Below are positions 5,978 to 14,016 of a stretch of DNA of 14,016 bases, piece after piece. How positions within the stretch are numbered: position 1 is the stretch's first letter; every line of letters begins with the position of its first letter. A program made the position numbers and the translations under genes. Under the pieces are notes generated by a model. That model did not search any database. It was not told the origin of the DNA and saw only the letters and a list, made by a program, of their open reading frames with translations. The stretch is from an uncultured Prevotella sp. (GTDB lineage: Bacteria > Bacteroidota > Bacteroidia > Bacteroidales > Bacteroidaceae). Location: NCBI GenBank assembly GCA_900557255.1, contig USSA01000073.1, forward strand, positions 1 to 14,016, written 5' to 3'.

Positions 5978-8119
5978 ATGATGAAACTTAACAAGACTTT
6001 CCTTACCCTGGGCTTGGCTGCAACACTCTTGCAAATGCCAGCCTCATCGCTCGCACAGACTGCGGGCGGTAACCGTCAGAATCCTCTTTTAACAAAGAGC
6101 AGTCTTCCATTCGGTGCTCCTGACTTCAGCAAGATTCAGGAGAGCGACTACCTGCCAGCCATCGAAGCGGCTATCAGGGAGCAGCGTGCCAACATCCAGA
6201 AGATAGTAAACAACAAGAAGAAGCCTAACTTCCAGAACACCATCCTCGCCTATGAGGAGAGCGGTGCGCTGCTCGAAAAGGTGACTAACATCTTCTTCGG
6301 TCTCACCAGTGCCCACAAGACTCCGGGCATCGCCGAAACCGAAAAGAAGGCTACCCCATTGCTGACCGAACTCGACAATGAGATTTCGTTCAACAAGAAA
6401 CTCTTCGAGCGCATCAAGTATGTTTACGATAATGAATATAAGAAACTCAAGGGCGAAGACAAGCGCCTTACTGAGGTTATCTATAAGAGTTTTGTGCGTT
6501 CAGGTGCCCTCCTTTCTGCCGAGAAGATGGAGCGCATGAAGCAGATCAACTCCCGCATCTCTGAATTGCAGCAGGAGTGGGGCAATCTTCTTCCTGCCGC
6601 TACCAACAACGCCGTGGTTTGGGTAAACAGCAAGGAAGAGCTCGCCGGATTGAGCGATGCTGACATTGCACAATGCAAGAAAGATGCTGAGAGCCGTGGA
6701 GGCAAGGCACCTTACTGCATCGTCATCATCAACACCACCCAGCAGCCTATCCTTACCAATCTCCAGAACCGCGAACTGCGCAAGAAGGTGTATATGGCAA
6801 GCATCCACCGTGCCGACGGTACTAACCCAAAATTCAACACCTTCCCTATCGTAACCGAGATTGCCAAGTTGCGTGCCGAGAAGGGCAAGCTGATGGGATA
6901 TGACAACTATGCCGACTATTCGCTCGAAAAGACGATGGCTAAGAACAGCAAGAATGTGGATGATTTCCTGAAGCAGCTCATCAAGGAATATGCTCCTAAG
7001 GCTGATGCTGAAACCAAGGCGATAGAAGCGTATGCCCAGAAGACGGAGGGCAAGGACTTCAAGCTGCAGCCATACGACCGATTCTATTATTCTGCGAAGA
7101 TGAAGAAGGAGATGCTCAACATTACCGATGATGAGATCAAGCCATACTTCAACATAGACAGCGTACAGGTGAACGGTGTGTTCTATGCCGCTCATCGTGT
7201 TTACGGACTGAACTTCAAGCAGCGCAAGGATATCCCTACTTATCACCCTGACATGAAAGTATTCGAGGTAAGCGATAAGAACGGCAAGACAATCGCCCTC
7301 TTCTACAGCGATTACTTCCGCCGTCCTACCAAGCGTGGCGGTGCATGGATGAGCGCCTTTGCCAAGCAGAGCAAGCAGCGCGGCCAGTTGCCTATCATAT
7401 ATAATGTATGCAACAACGCCAAGGCACCGGAGGGTCAGCCATCTCTCATCACATGGGATGAGGTTACTACCCTGTTCCATGAGTTCGGTCATGCACTTCA
7501 CGGAATCCTTTCCGACTGCAAGTACAATACCCTTTCAGGAACAGCCGTGGCTCGCGATTTCGTAGAGATGCCATCCCAGTTTAACGAATCGTTTGCTTCT
7601 ATTCCGGAGATATTCGACCATTACGCCCGTCATACCGAGACCGGTGCTGCAATGCCAGCCGATCTGAAAGAGCGCATGCTGAAGAGCATCAGCTTCCAGA
7701 CCGCTTATTCACTGGGCGAGAATCTGGCTGCAACCTGTCTTGACCTTGCCTGGCACAAGATTAGCGAAGAAGAGGTGCCTTCACCTTATATGGCAGGTGC
7801 CTTCGAGAAGGAAGAGCTCCACAACATCGGTTTGCTCAACACCCAGATTCCTCCTCGCTACAGCACATCATACTTCAACCATGTATGGGGCGGCGGTTAT
7901 GCAGCAGGCTATTACAGCTATCTCTGGACAGAGGTGCTGGCTGTGAACATCGCCGACTACTTTGCAAAGCATGGAGCCTTGGATCCAGCCGTTGGTCAGG
8001 CATTCCGCGATAAGATTCTGAGCCGTGGCAACACCAAGGACCAGATGGAAATGTTTACCGACTTTACAGGTATGGAGAAGCCAGATGCTTCCGGATTCCT
8101 GAAAGCAAGAGGTTTGTAA
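5978..8119 (+). CDS. dcp: M3 family metallopeptidase, peptidyl-dipeptidase Dcp type
   Basis: This zinc peptidase should release dipeptides from the C-terminus of oligopeptides. It has 713 residues, against about 680 for E. coli Dcp, the difference being an N-terminal signal peptide (hydrophobic 7-22, probable cleavage after SLA at 26), so it acts in the periplasm or outside. The N-terminal helical region (about 35-250) shows the usual LPFGAPDFSKI and YLPAIEAAI openings. The catalytic M3 domain follows, with HEFGH at 501-505 (zinc ligands H501 and H505, catalytic E502) and the third ligand E530 in VEMPSQFNE. The substrate-binding HVWGGGYAAGYYSYLW segment near 630-650 is typical of Dcp/oligopeptidase A. 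All key residues are present. The protease gene 16 nt downstream is probably in the same operon. The alternative start Met2 makes no practical difference. Confidence 0.94.
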   Translation: MMKLNKTFLTLGLAATLLQMPASSLAQTAGGNRQNPLLTKSSLPFGAPDFSKIQESDYLPAIEAAIREQRANIQKIVNNKKKPNFQNTILAYEESGALLEKVTNIFFGLTSAHKTPGIAETEKKATPLLTELDNEISFNKKLFERIKYVYDNEYKKLKGEDKRLTEVIYKSFVRSGALLSAEKMERMKQINSRISELQQEWGNLLPAATNNAVVWVNSKEELAGLSDADIAQCKKDAESRGGKAPYCIVIINTTQQPILTNLQNRELRKKVYMASIHRADGTNPKFNTFPIVTEIAKLRAEKGKLMGYDNYADYSLEKTMAKNSKNVDDFLKQLIKEYAPKADAETKAIEAYAQKTEGKDFKLQPYDRFYYSAKMKKEMLNITDDEIKPYFNIDSVQVNGVFYAAHRVYGLNFKQRKDIPTYHPDMKVFEVSDKNGKTIALFYSDYFRRPTKRGGAWMSAFAKQSKQRGQLPIIYNVCNNAKAPEGQPSLITWDEVTTLFHEFGHALHGILSDCKYNTLSGTAVARDFVEMPSQFNESFASIPEIFDHYARHTETGAAMPADLKERMLKSISFQTAYSLGENLAATCLDLAWHKISEEEVPSPYMAGAFEKEELHNIGLLNTQIPPRYSTSYFNHVWGGGYAAGYYSYLWTEVLAVNIADYFAKHGALDPAVGQAFRDKILSRGNTKDQMEMFTDFTGMEKPDASGFLKARGL

Positions 8120-8135
8120 CGCATAAAATTACGAT

Positions 8136-10322
8136 ATGAAACAGACCAGCTTTCATTCAGTAAAGTTGAAGATAAAGCGTACGACACTACTGGTAGTAGG
8201 CCTTACGCTTTTTCAGATTCTAGCCTGGGCAGGGCCTCGCAGTTTCCAACAGGCACAAGCTATTGCCGAGCGCCAGGCAGCCCTGCAGGGCATCGTAATG
8301 GACCAGCAGCAAGTAAGCAAGGCTAGAAAGCAATATCAGCTGAATGGTAGCGGTTCTACAGAACCCGCTACCAGCTATTATGTTTTTGACAACGGAGCCG
8401 ACAAGGGATTCACCATCGTTTCGGGTGATGATGAACTGCCGGAGATTGTAGGCTATTCCGCTCATGGCAACTCTGAGAATCTGATGAAGACAGAAGGATG
8501 TGCAGCGTTTCTGAAAGCTTATCAGAAGTTTGTTGCAGCCTTCACCCAGGGTGATGCCAAAGCCAGAAAGATTCTGGCTGAGCAGAGAGCGCTGAAGACG
8601 GATGGCCGTTATCAGCAATCAAAGATAGCACCGCTCTTGGGAGATATTGCCTGGGACCAGCTGACACCTTATAATAAACTATGTCCTAAATATATAGGTT
8701 CTAGCCAGAGTGCTACAGGATGCGTAGCTACAGCCATGGCACAGGTGATGATGTATTATCAGTATCCTAAAGAGCTGAAGGCTACCATTCCCGCTTATAC
8801 CACCACAACCAATAAGCTCAAGGTAAAAGCCATCAGCAAGGGTGAAAAATATGACTGGGGCAACATGCTCCCAACCTACACCAAAGGAAAATATAATACC
8901 ACTCAAGCCAATGCAGTAGCCAAACTGATGTTCCATTGTGGAGCTGCAGTACAGATGGATTACGGAGATTCTTCGGGTGCATGGGTGCTCCCAGAAGATA
9001 TGTCAACCTATTTCGGATATGATGCTGACCTCTTGCAGGAGGTTTACCGCTCATTCTATACGCTGGCAGAATGGAAGGAGATTCTCGACCGGGAATTGGA
9101 GGCCAAGCGCCCTATCCTCTATGGCGGTGCTGCCTCTGATGAAAGCGGCCACCAGTTTGTATGCGATGGTTCTGACGGAGAAGGTCTCTATCACATCAAC
9201 TGGGGCTGGTCAGGCTACAGCGATGGATATTTCGACATCACCCTCCTCGACCCTGCAGTCCGTGGAACAGGTGCCGGCACATCGGCTAACGGCTATAACC
9301 GCGCCTGCTCTGTCATCATCGGTATTGCACCGGACAACGGAATCAAGGATGAACCGCTGGTAAAAGAGCATTCTCTTTACGCTGATACCTATGAAGATTA
9401 CAGAAAATGTACCATCATCAAGGGCGAGCGCAAGAATGCATCAGAGAAATTCTCGCTAATGGTAACACCTGTATTTTCTAATCCTACCTACAATAAGTTC
9501 GAAGGCTTAGTTGCTCTTGGTATCAGAAAAGATGACGGTTCATATACGCCAATCACGCAGAGTTCCAAGTTAAAATTTAACGCGATGGATCCAGAGAAAG
9601 GATATGAACTCGACTTTATTAATTTCAACCTCAACTATGCCTTCCCTATCGGCACCACCGTTCTTTACGAAATCTACAGTACTGATAATGGCAAGACATG
9701 GGATGTATGTGCCTATATGGAGAACGTTGTTCCGTTCGAGCTGGAAGCTACTTCCACATCGCTTACGCTGAATGGCAATAAACTTTCGGCTGAATTAAAG
9801 AGCAACGAGGCAATCCGGCTTAAAATGGACAATTCGTTTGATATTACCATCAGGAATGACAGCCAGCGCGAATATCTCGGTCTGATAAACGTTTACACCA
9901 GCAAAACCAGCACGAAGCCAACCTTTAAAGAAGGCTCAAGCAGCGCAGAGGAATACATGTGTGTACCGGCAGGTGAGTCTACAACCCGCACCATTACATT
10001 AAAGCAGACAGCAAATGAAATGTATGTTTGGGTAACCGACCGTAATGGCGAGATCTTATTGGACGGAGTGAAGTTTAAGGTTGGTCAGATTGGTGCTGGC
10101 GAGAGTACAGGCATCAGTCAGATAACCGCCCAGAACAACGTCCGCATCAGTTCTGCAGCCGGTGTACTCACGATTGTTTCCGCAGAATCCAAGTTGATTC
10201 CTGTTTACAGTATCGGAGGTCAGTTTATCACCAAGGTATCCGTTTCAGCCGGTGTTCCTGTCCAGGTTAACCTGCGTCCAGGAATCTATATCGTAGCCGT
10301 CAGAAAGGTAGCTGTCAAATAA
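8136..10322 (+). CDS. C10 family cysteine protease (interpain/streptopain-like), secreted
   Basis: This secreted endopeptidase of 728 residues is related to streptococcal SpeB and Prevotella interpain A, which degrade host proteins such as haemoglobin and complement. Residues 1-32 are a signal peptide (AWA then G33). The pro-domain (about 34-165) would keep the enzyme inactive until cleaved. The catalytic domain (about 170-385) has the nucleophile Cys196 in SATGCVATAMAQ, His339 in ESGHQFVCDG, and Asn355-Trp356 in HINWGWSG, so all catalytic residues are present. The 390-650 region looks like beta-sandwich modules. The last 70 residues (VRISSAAGVLTI, PVYSIGGQF, LRPGIYIVAVRK) match type IX secretion C-terminal signals, so it is probably released or anchored on the cell surface. 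It begins 16 nt after the M3 peptidase gene without its own promoter. The two enzymes could act in series on proteins and then peptides. Confidence 0.94.
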   Translation: MKQTSFHSVKLKIKRTTLLVVGLTLFQILAWAGPRSFQQAQAIAERQAALQGIVMDQQQVSKARKQYQLNGSGSTEPATSYYVFDNGADKGFTIVSGDDELPEIVGYSAHGNSENLMKTEGCAAFLKAYQKFVAAFTQGDAKARKILAEQRALKTDGRYQQSKIAPLLGDIAWDQLTPYNKLCPKYIGSSQSATGCVATAMAQVMMYYQYPKELKATIPAYTTTTNKLKVKAISKGEKYDWGNMLPTYTKGKYNTTQANAVAKLMFHCGAAVQMDYGDSSGAWVLPEDMSTYFGYDADLLQEVYRSFYTLAEWKEILDRELEAKRPILYGGAASDESGHQFVCDGSDGEGLYHINWGWSGYSDGYFDITLLDPAVRGTGAGTSANGYNRACSVIIGIAPDNGIKDEPLVKEHSLYADTYEDYRKCTIIKGERKNASEKFSLMVTPVFSNPTYNKFEGLVALGIRKDDGSYTPITQSSKLKFNAMDPEKGYELDFINFNLNYAFPIGTTVLYEIYSTDNGKTWDVCAYMENVVPFELEATSTSLTLNGNKLSAELKSNEAIRLKMDNSFDITIRNDSQREYLGLINVYTSKTSTKPTFKEGSSSAEEYMCVPAGESTTRTITLKQTANEMYVWVTDRNGEILLDGVKFKVGQIGAGESTGISQITAQNNVRISSAAGVLTIVSAESKLIPVYSIGGQFITKVSVSAGVPVQVNLRPGIYIVAVRKVAVK

Positions 10323-10390
10323 CAGCCCCTTGCCGTTTCCCATAAAGAACTGGTGGGCATAACATTTTTAAAACTTTTATCAGAAAACTC

Positions 10391-10421
10391 TTGCTGATAT
10401 GAAAATAAAGTCGTAACTTTG
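10391..10421 (+). promoter_or_regulatory. Promoter of the Rpn-family gene
   Basis: TTG (10391-10393) and TAACTTTG (10414-10421) are separated by 20 nt, which fits the Bacteroidota -33/-7 consensus and is the best promoter match in the window. The expected start near 10428 leaves a leader of only about 13 nt. The 68 nt between the protease stop and this promoter contain no clear terminator stem. Confidence 0.7.
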
Positions 10422-10440
10422 CGGTAGCATTTTAAAACAG

Positions 10441-11328
10441 ATGATTATGAAACAGGTAGAAGAAAGATATATCAGTTTGCTTACAGACTTCGGTTTTAAG
10501 CGAATTTTCGGAACAGCAATGAACAAGGATTTGCTGATTTGTTTTCTCAACAGCTTGTTTGATGGCAAACAGGTTGTTAAGGATGTGAAGTATCTGAACC
10601 CTGAACATGTAGGCGATGTCTATGCTGACCGCAAGGCTATCTTTGACGTATACTGTGAAGGAGAAAACGGAGAGAAGTTTATCGTTGAAATGCAGAATGC
10701 CTATCAGACTTACTTCAAGGACCGTTCTCTGTTCTATTCCACATTTCCTATCCGTGAACAAGCACCAAAGGGAAAGGATTGGGATTTCAAACTCAATCAT
10801 GTCTATACAGTTGCTTTGCTCAACTTCGACATGAATGAAGATGCTTTCGAAAAGGAAAAGATTCGCCATAGCGTGCAGCTTTGCGATACCGCCACTCACA
10901 AGGTGTTCTACGATAAGTTGGAATTCATCTATGTTGAGATTGCTAAATTTGACAAATCCCTAGAGGAACTAGAGACACTTTACGACAAATGGCTTTATGC
11001 GCTGAAAAATCTCTACAAACTTACCCAACGTCCTAAGGAGTTATGTGACAAAGTCTTTGACCGTCTTTTCGAAGAAGCCGAGATATCCAAGTTTACCCAG
11101 CAGGAGTTGCGTGAGTATGAAGCCAGCAAGATGGCCTATCGCGACATCAAAAATTCTGTTGATACCGCCAAGCGGGAAGGAATTGCAGAAGGCATGGAGA
11201 AAGGCATAACCCAGCGAAACTTTGAGATTGCAAGAAAGATGCTGGCAAAGGGTATGAATGAAGCGACTGTCTTGGAGATAACGGGACTGTCTGCAGAGGA
11301 GATACAGCTGCTGAAAGCGGAGATGTAA
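10441..11328 (+). CDS. Rpn family PD-(D/E)XK nuclease / putative transposase
   Basis: This 295-residue protein belongs to the Rpn/PDDEXK_2 group (PF12784), whose E. coli members are DNA endonucleases that promote RecA-independent recombination. The N-terminal nuclease domain opens with LLTDFGFKRIFG (13-24), the family signature. The active site is D69 in AIFDVYC followed by E83-M-Q85 in FIVEMQNA, the E-x-Q form of the PD-(D/E)XK motif. Residues about 120-230 are helical and hydrophobic-patterned. The C-terminus carries a charged repeat-like helix (KREGIAEGMEKGITQ) and a short helix-turn-helix-like tail (ATVLEITGLSAEEIQLLK), usual in this family and often the variable part. The length is normal and no frameshift is seen. 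No terminal repeats flank it, so it is not an obvious insertion sequence despite the 'transposase' label. Met3 is an alternative start. It is a single gene with its own promoter and a terminator after it. Confidence 0.93.
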   Translation: MIMKQVEERYISLLTDFGFKRIFGTAMNKDLLICFLNSLFDGKQVVKDVKYLNPEHVGDVYADRKAIFDVYCEGENGEKFIVEMQNAYQTYFKDRSLFYSTFPIREQAPKGKDWDFKLNHVYTVALLNFDMNEDAFEKEKIRHSVQLCDTATHKVFYDKLEFIYVEIAKFDKSLEELETLYDKWLYALKNLYKLTQRPKELCDKVFDRLFEEAEISKFTQQELREYEASKMAYRDIKNSVDTAKREGIAEGMEKGITQRNFEIARKMLAKGMNEATVLEITGLSAEEIQLLKAEM

Positions 11329-11343
11329 ATTACAAATAACAAC

Positions 11344-11385
11344 AGAGAGAGGGTGTACCATAAGTTAATGACACACCCTCTTTCT
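11344..11385. terminator. Bidirectional terminator between convergent genes
   Basis: Positions 11344-11356 pair with 11373-11385 in a 13-bp stem (core AGAGGGTGT/ACACCCTCT, one G-U pair) with a 16-nt loop. On the plus strand the right arm and the bases after it are T-rich (TTTCTTTATCCTTTTA), and on the minus strand TCTCTGTTGTTATTTG follows. It starts 15 nt after the Rpn gene stop, and it directly abuts the stop codon of the thioredoxin gene, so it can end both transcripts. Confidence 0.85.
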
Positions 11386-12384
11386 TTATCCTTTTACTGC
11401 CTGAGGTGTCCAGCTCTTCAGAAATCTGAGCACCTTTTCTTCGTTATATCCCTTACCTTCTTCCAGGAAACTGGAATCCTGGATATGGAGAACCTTTCCG
11501 GTTTCATCGAGCACCACAAAGACCGGGAATCCGAAACGCTGAGGATTGTTCAGTCGTTTCATCAGCTGTTCAGCCTTCTTCACCGCCGCATCACCGGCAG
11601 TTTTTCTGCGATTGTAGTTCACATGAATATATTCAAAATGATCATTCAACATCTTGTTGACCGCAGCATTCTTCTCTACAAAATCGGCAAACTTCAAGCA
11701 CCATGGGCACCAGTTACCACCTACCTGACAGATAACAAACTTGCCATTCTTCTTGGCTTTAGCCAAAGCCTCATCAATCTGAGCCATCGGATCGATGCTT
11801 TCATTATACACCTTCTTGAGAGCAGTCTGCATCTGAGCAGGTTTCAAAGCTCCAGCCTGGTCGAGCGAATCCAGTTTCTTCATCATCTCTTCCGCCTTCA
11901 CGGTAGAGAATGCAACCTTACCTTCCGGATTGATCAGATAAGAGGTTGGAATCCATGAGATGTGATAATCCTTGGAAATCTTCGTTTCCTTCCATTTCTT
12001 AAACTCACAGTATTGCAACCAGGTATACTGATTATCGCCCAGATATTTCTTCATCTTCGCCTCATCGGTATCAAAAGAAACACCCACTACCTGGATCTTG
12101 GTATTGTATTTGTCATAGATAGCCTTCACCATCGGCATGTCTCTTCTGCAGTCTGGACACCAGGAAGCCCAGAAATCGAGCACGGTCCAGACACCCGGAA
12201 CCGTCTTTCCGTCTTTATCCTTCTGAGTCTTCTTATCTGAAAGCTGGAAGATTTTCTTACCCGTCTTACTGTCAGTAATCGTAAAGTCGGGAGCCTCGGT
12301 GCCTACAGGCAGCAAGTCAAGCGAAGTCTGTGCTCTACCGACGACAGCCGTCATCAGGAGCAAAAAGAATAATAGTTTCTTCAT
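11386..12384 (-). CDS. Exported protein with two thioredoxin-like domains
   Basis: This periplasmic or envelope protein of 332 residues is probably a disulfide reductase or thiol-disulfide exchange protein. Residues 1-18 are a signal peptide (cleavage after GRA). The first domain (about 25-165) is TlpA/AhpC-TSA-like, with APDF at 31-34, the active site W75-C76-P-D-C79 and the cis-proline loop WIP144-146. The second domain (about 200-325) is thioredoxin_7/DUF255-like, with W225-C226-P-W-C229 and a cis-Pro FP286-287. Both CxxC sites are intact. A helical linker (165-200) joins them. Cys126 and Cys218 are extra. Two active sites in one chain could pass electrons from one domain to the other or reduce two partners. 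The gene lies downstream of the MBOAT gene on the same strand but has its own promoter, and no obvious partner such as DsbD is in the window. Confidence 0.9.
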   Translation of the reverse strand: MKKLLFFLLLMTAVVGRAQTSLDLLPVGTEAPDFTITDSKTGKKIFQLSDKKTQKDKDGKTVPGVWTVLDFWASWCPDCRRDMPMVKAIYDKYNTKIQVVGVSFDTDEAKMKKYLGDNQYTWLQYCEFKKWKETKISKDYHISWIPTSYLINPEGKVAFSTVKAEEMMKKLDSLDQAGALKPAQMQTALKKVYNESIDPMAQIDEALAKAKKNGKFVICQVGGNWCPWCLKFADFVEKNAAVNKMLNDHFEYIHVNYNRRKTAGDAAVKKAEQLMKRLNNPQRFGFPVFVVLDETGKVLHIQDSSFLEEGKGYNEEKVLRFLKSWTPQAVKG

Positions 12385-12411
12385 ACAATTTTTCTGTTTT
12401 GTCTGTTACTT

Positions 12412-12419
12412 CAAATATA
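12412..12419 (-). promoter_or_regulatory. -7 promoter box for the thioredoxin gene
   Basis: The minus strand reads TATATTTG, a match to TAnnTTTG, within a long AT stretch (12412-12434). The start would be near 12405, about 20 nt before the ATG at 12384. The -33 region is weak (TTTC at about 12445). The MBOAT gene ends 60 bp upstream of the box, so the thioredoxin gene can be expressed separately. Confidence 0.5.
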
Positions 12420-12478
12420 TATATTAATATTAACCATCGAAACTAAAACTGATAATAAATGAACGGTTGCACACTCTC

Positions 12479-13936
12479 CTAGGAAACCTCCACCACCATC
12501 TGCAGACAGATGATGAAGAGCAGCAGTTTAGCCACCCAAGGCAGGAGGATGAACCGCGCCTGAAGACGGTGATACTGGCGCTCGGTAAAGAGATAGCTCA
12601 GCATGACACCTATGATGCAAAGCGTCCAGGCAGGACGGGCATGGAAGAAAGGCACCAGATAATCGATACTGAAATCATTTGCCACCTTATCATACATCTT
12701 CCCCAACACACCCAAATCCTTGGCACGGAAGAAAGACCAAGCAAAGCATATATATAAATAGGTGATGAGCCAGCTGAGGGAATTGCCAGCCAGCGTACGG
12801 GGAATGCTTATGCCCAACTGACGGCTGAAGAACTTATGCACCACAAGTCCGAAACCATGAAGAGCACCCCAGATGACGAACATCCAGGAAGAGCCATGCC
12901 ATAAGCCTGCCACCAGCATGGTGAGGAAGTTGTTGAAATACATGCGCACCTTTCCCTTCCGGTTTCCACCCAGCGGAATATACACATAATCGCGGAACCA
13001 GAAGGAAAGCGAGATGTGCCAGCGACGCCAGAACTCGGTAACCGAGAGTGAACGGTAAGGGAAATAGAAGTTGTCGGGCAGATAGAAACCCAGGATGGCT
13101 GCCACACCGATACTCATATCGCTGTATCCCGAGAAATCGAGGAAAATCTGGACAGGATAGCCGAAGAGCGCTGCCAGATTCTCGAAACCCGAGAAGGTTT
13201 GCGGCGCATCAAACACCCAGTTATTGAACTGTGCGATATAATCGCTCAGCATATTCTTCTTGACCAGTCCCAGCATGATGAGGAAGAGTCCCGTCCACAA
13301 CATTCTGCTGGAAGCCTGTTCGTTTCGTTTCAGTCTGGGTATCAGATTGGCGGCACGGGTGATAGGACCCGCCATCAGCAGCGGAAAGAAGGTGAGATAG
13401 AAGCAATACTCCAGGAGCGTTACCTCCATATCAAACTTGCGCTTATAGGTATCTACCGCATAGCTGATAGCCTGGAAGGTATAGAACGAGATACCTACAG
13501 GCAGAGCGATAGACTGCAGGGAGAAGTTGGTACTGAACATCTCGTTGACTACATCGCCAATGATGAAATTGGTATATTTGAAATAGCACAGCAGAGCCAG
13601 GTCTACAAGCACCACGAAGGTGAGCAGCGCCTTGCGCGCCTTCCCCTCATGCAGTCTCATTTCCTGGGTTACGGCATAATTGATGCAAGCCGTAAGCGGC
13701 AGCATCCACATCACCATTCCGTTCACCTTATAGGCAAAGAAAAGGCTGAAGCAGATGACATACATCATCATGGCTGTGCGCGAATAGCTCTTGAGCAGGG
13801 TATAAATGGCAAGGAAGAAGATGAAGAGCAGCGCAAACGGAATGCTGCCCATCATCAGCGGAGAATCTGCCTGATAAACAAACAGCCGCTCTATCCAATG
13901 CCACAAGGCACTTATTTCGAATGTTGAATAATTCAT
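12479..13936 (-). CDS. MBOAT family O-acyltransferase (AlgI-like)
   Basis: This multispanning inner-membrane enzyme of 485 residues is of the AlgI/DltB type, which moves acyl groups (usually acetyl) across the membrane for transfer to polysaccharides. About 11 hydrophobic helices can be traced. Diagnostic motifs are FFPLLMAGPI, LDFSGYSDMSIG, FWRRWHISLSFWFRDYVY with His307, IPLGGNRKG, and the catalytic LWHG with His347, 40 residues later. This spacing and the complete 'WRRWH...PLGGNR...LWHG' order are typical of AlgI. The length fits the family (about 460-520). The target could be alginate-like exopolysaccharide, peptidoglycan or another glycan and cannot be told here. AlgI-type proteins work with an SGNH/AlgJ-like transferase, commonly encoded adjacent; none is in the window, so it may lie beyond position 14016. 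The 80 nt upstream of the ATG are AT-rich with no TAnnTTTG box, so transcription probably starts further right or with an upstream gene. Confidence 0.92.
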   Translation of the reverse strand: MNYSTFEISALWHWIERLFVYQADSPLMMGSIPFALLFIFFLAIYTLLKSYSRTAMMMYVICFSLFFAYKVNGMVMWMLPLTACINYAVTQEMRLHEGKARKALLTFVVLVDLALLCYFKYTNFIIGDVVNEMFSTNFSLQSIALPVGISFYTFQAISYAVDTYKRKFDMEVTLLEYCFYLTFFPLLMAGPITRAANLIPRLKRNEQASSRMLWTGLFLIMLGLVKKNMLSDYIAQFNNWVFDAPQTFSGFENLAALFGYPVQIFLDFSGYSDMSIGVAAILGFYLPDNFYFPYRSLSVTEFWRRWHISLSFWFRDYVYIPLGGNRKGKVRMYFNNFLTMLVAGLWHGSSWMFVIWGALHGFGLVVHKFFSRQLGISIPRTLAGNSLSWLITYLYICFAWSFFRAKDLGVLGKMYDKVANDFSIDYLVPFFHARPAWTLCIIGVMLSYLFTERQYHRLQARFILLPWVAKLLLFIICLQMVVEVS

Positions 13937-14016
13937 TTGTCTTTTCTGAAGATATTATTTATCAATACTGCGTTAAATTAATATTTAATCGTCTGTAAAT
14001 CAATAACTTATATTAA

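Noticed and set aside
6500..7501. 333-codon minus-strand frame
   Set aside because: It is antisense to the M3 peptidase gene, which has an intact HEFGH motif.
11353..11958. 201-codon plus-strand frame
   Set aside because: It is antisense to the two-domain thioredoxin gene and starts inside the terminator.
13199..13927. 242-codon plus-strand frame
   Set aside because: It is antisense to the MBOAT gene; its charged, low-complexity translation is the mirror of hydrophobic helices.
1..14016. CRISPR arrays, tRNA/rRNA genes, or a multi-gene defence island
   Set aside because: I saw no regularly spaced repeats, no cloverleaf or rRNA-like sequence, and no co-directional cluster of defence genes; the two nuclease-type genes are 6 kb apart with housekeeping-type genes between them.

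Overview
The window reads as chromosome from a Bacteroidota bacterium, most likely Prevotellaceae (Prevotella/Segatella type). The signs are at least six copies of the Bacteroidota -7 promoter element TAnnTTTG just upstream of genes, A-rich leaders without clear Shine-Dalgarno sites, a C10 cysteine protease with a C-terminal tail like a type IX secretion signal, a SusC-type large TonB receptor ending in aromatic residues, and a Rpn/PDDEXK nuclease-transposase gene of the kind abundant in this phylum. The species is inferred from protein style; no marker gene is present.

Layout. Positions 1-196 hold the very end of an IS4-like transposase and three inverted repeats. Positions 197-3019 are a minus-strand metal-type locus, read right to left: a remnant of a small HYC_CC_PP-like gene, a TonB-dependent receptor with its own promoter inside a 9-bp inverted repeat, and a secreted heavy-metal-associated (HMA) domain protein. 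Positions 3020-3372 are a regulatory intergenic region with three copies of a TTTCGAAACCGC repeat around a promoter. Positions 3373-4692 encode an archaeal-type ATPase fused to a DUF234/PD-(D/E)XK nuclease-like domain. A DHA1-type MFS transporter follows (4776-5915). An apparent two-gene protease operon comes next: an M3 dipeptidyl-carboxypeptidase (5978-8119) and a C10 interpain/streptopain-like protease (8136-10322). A stand-alone Rpn-family nuclease gene (10441-11328) has a good promoter and meets the minus-strand genes at a strong bidirectional terminator. The minus-strand pair on the right is an AlgI-type MBOAT O-acyltransferase (12479-13936) and, downstream of it with its own promoter, an exported protein with two thioredoxin domains (11386-12384).

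How the genes may work together. The receptor and HMA protein probably handle a metal or metal complex at the outer membrane and periplasm. The C10 enzyme probably cuts proteins outside the cell, and the M3 enzyme trims the resulting peptides to dipeptides. The MBOAT protein probably acetylates an envelope or exported polysaccharide together with a partner outside the window. I did not find CRISPR arrays, rRNA or tRNA genes, or an obvious new multi-gene system. The parts that most deserve a second look are the repeat cluster upstream of the ATPase-nuclease and the truncated gene joined to the receptor promoter.
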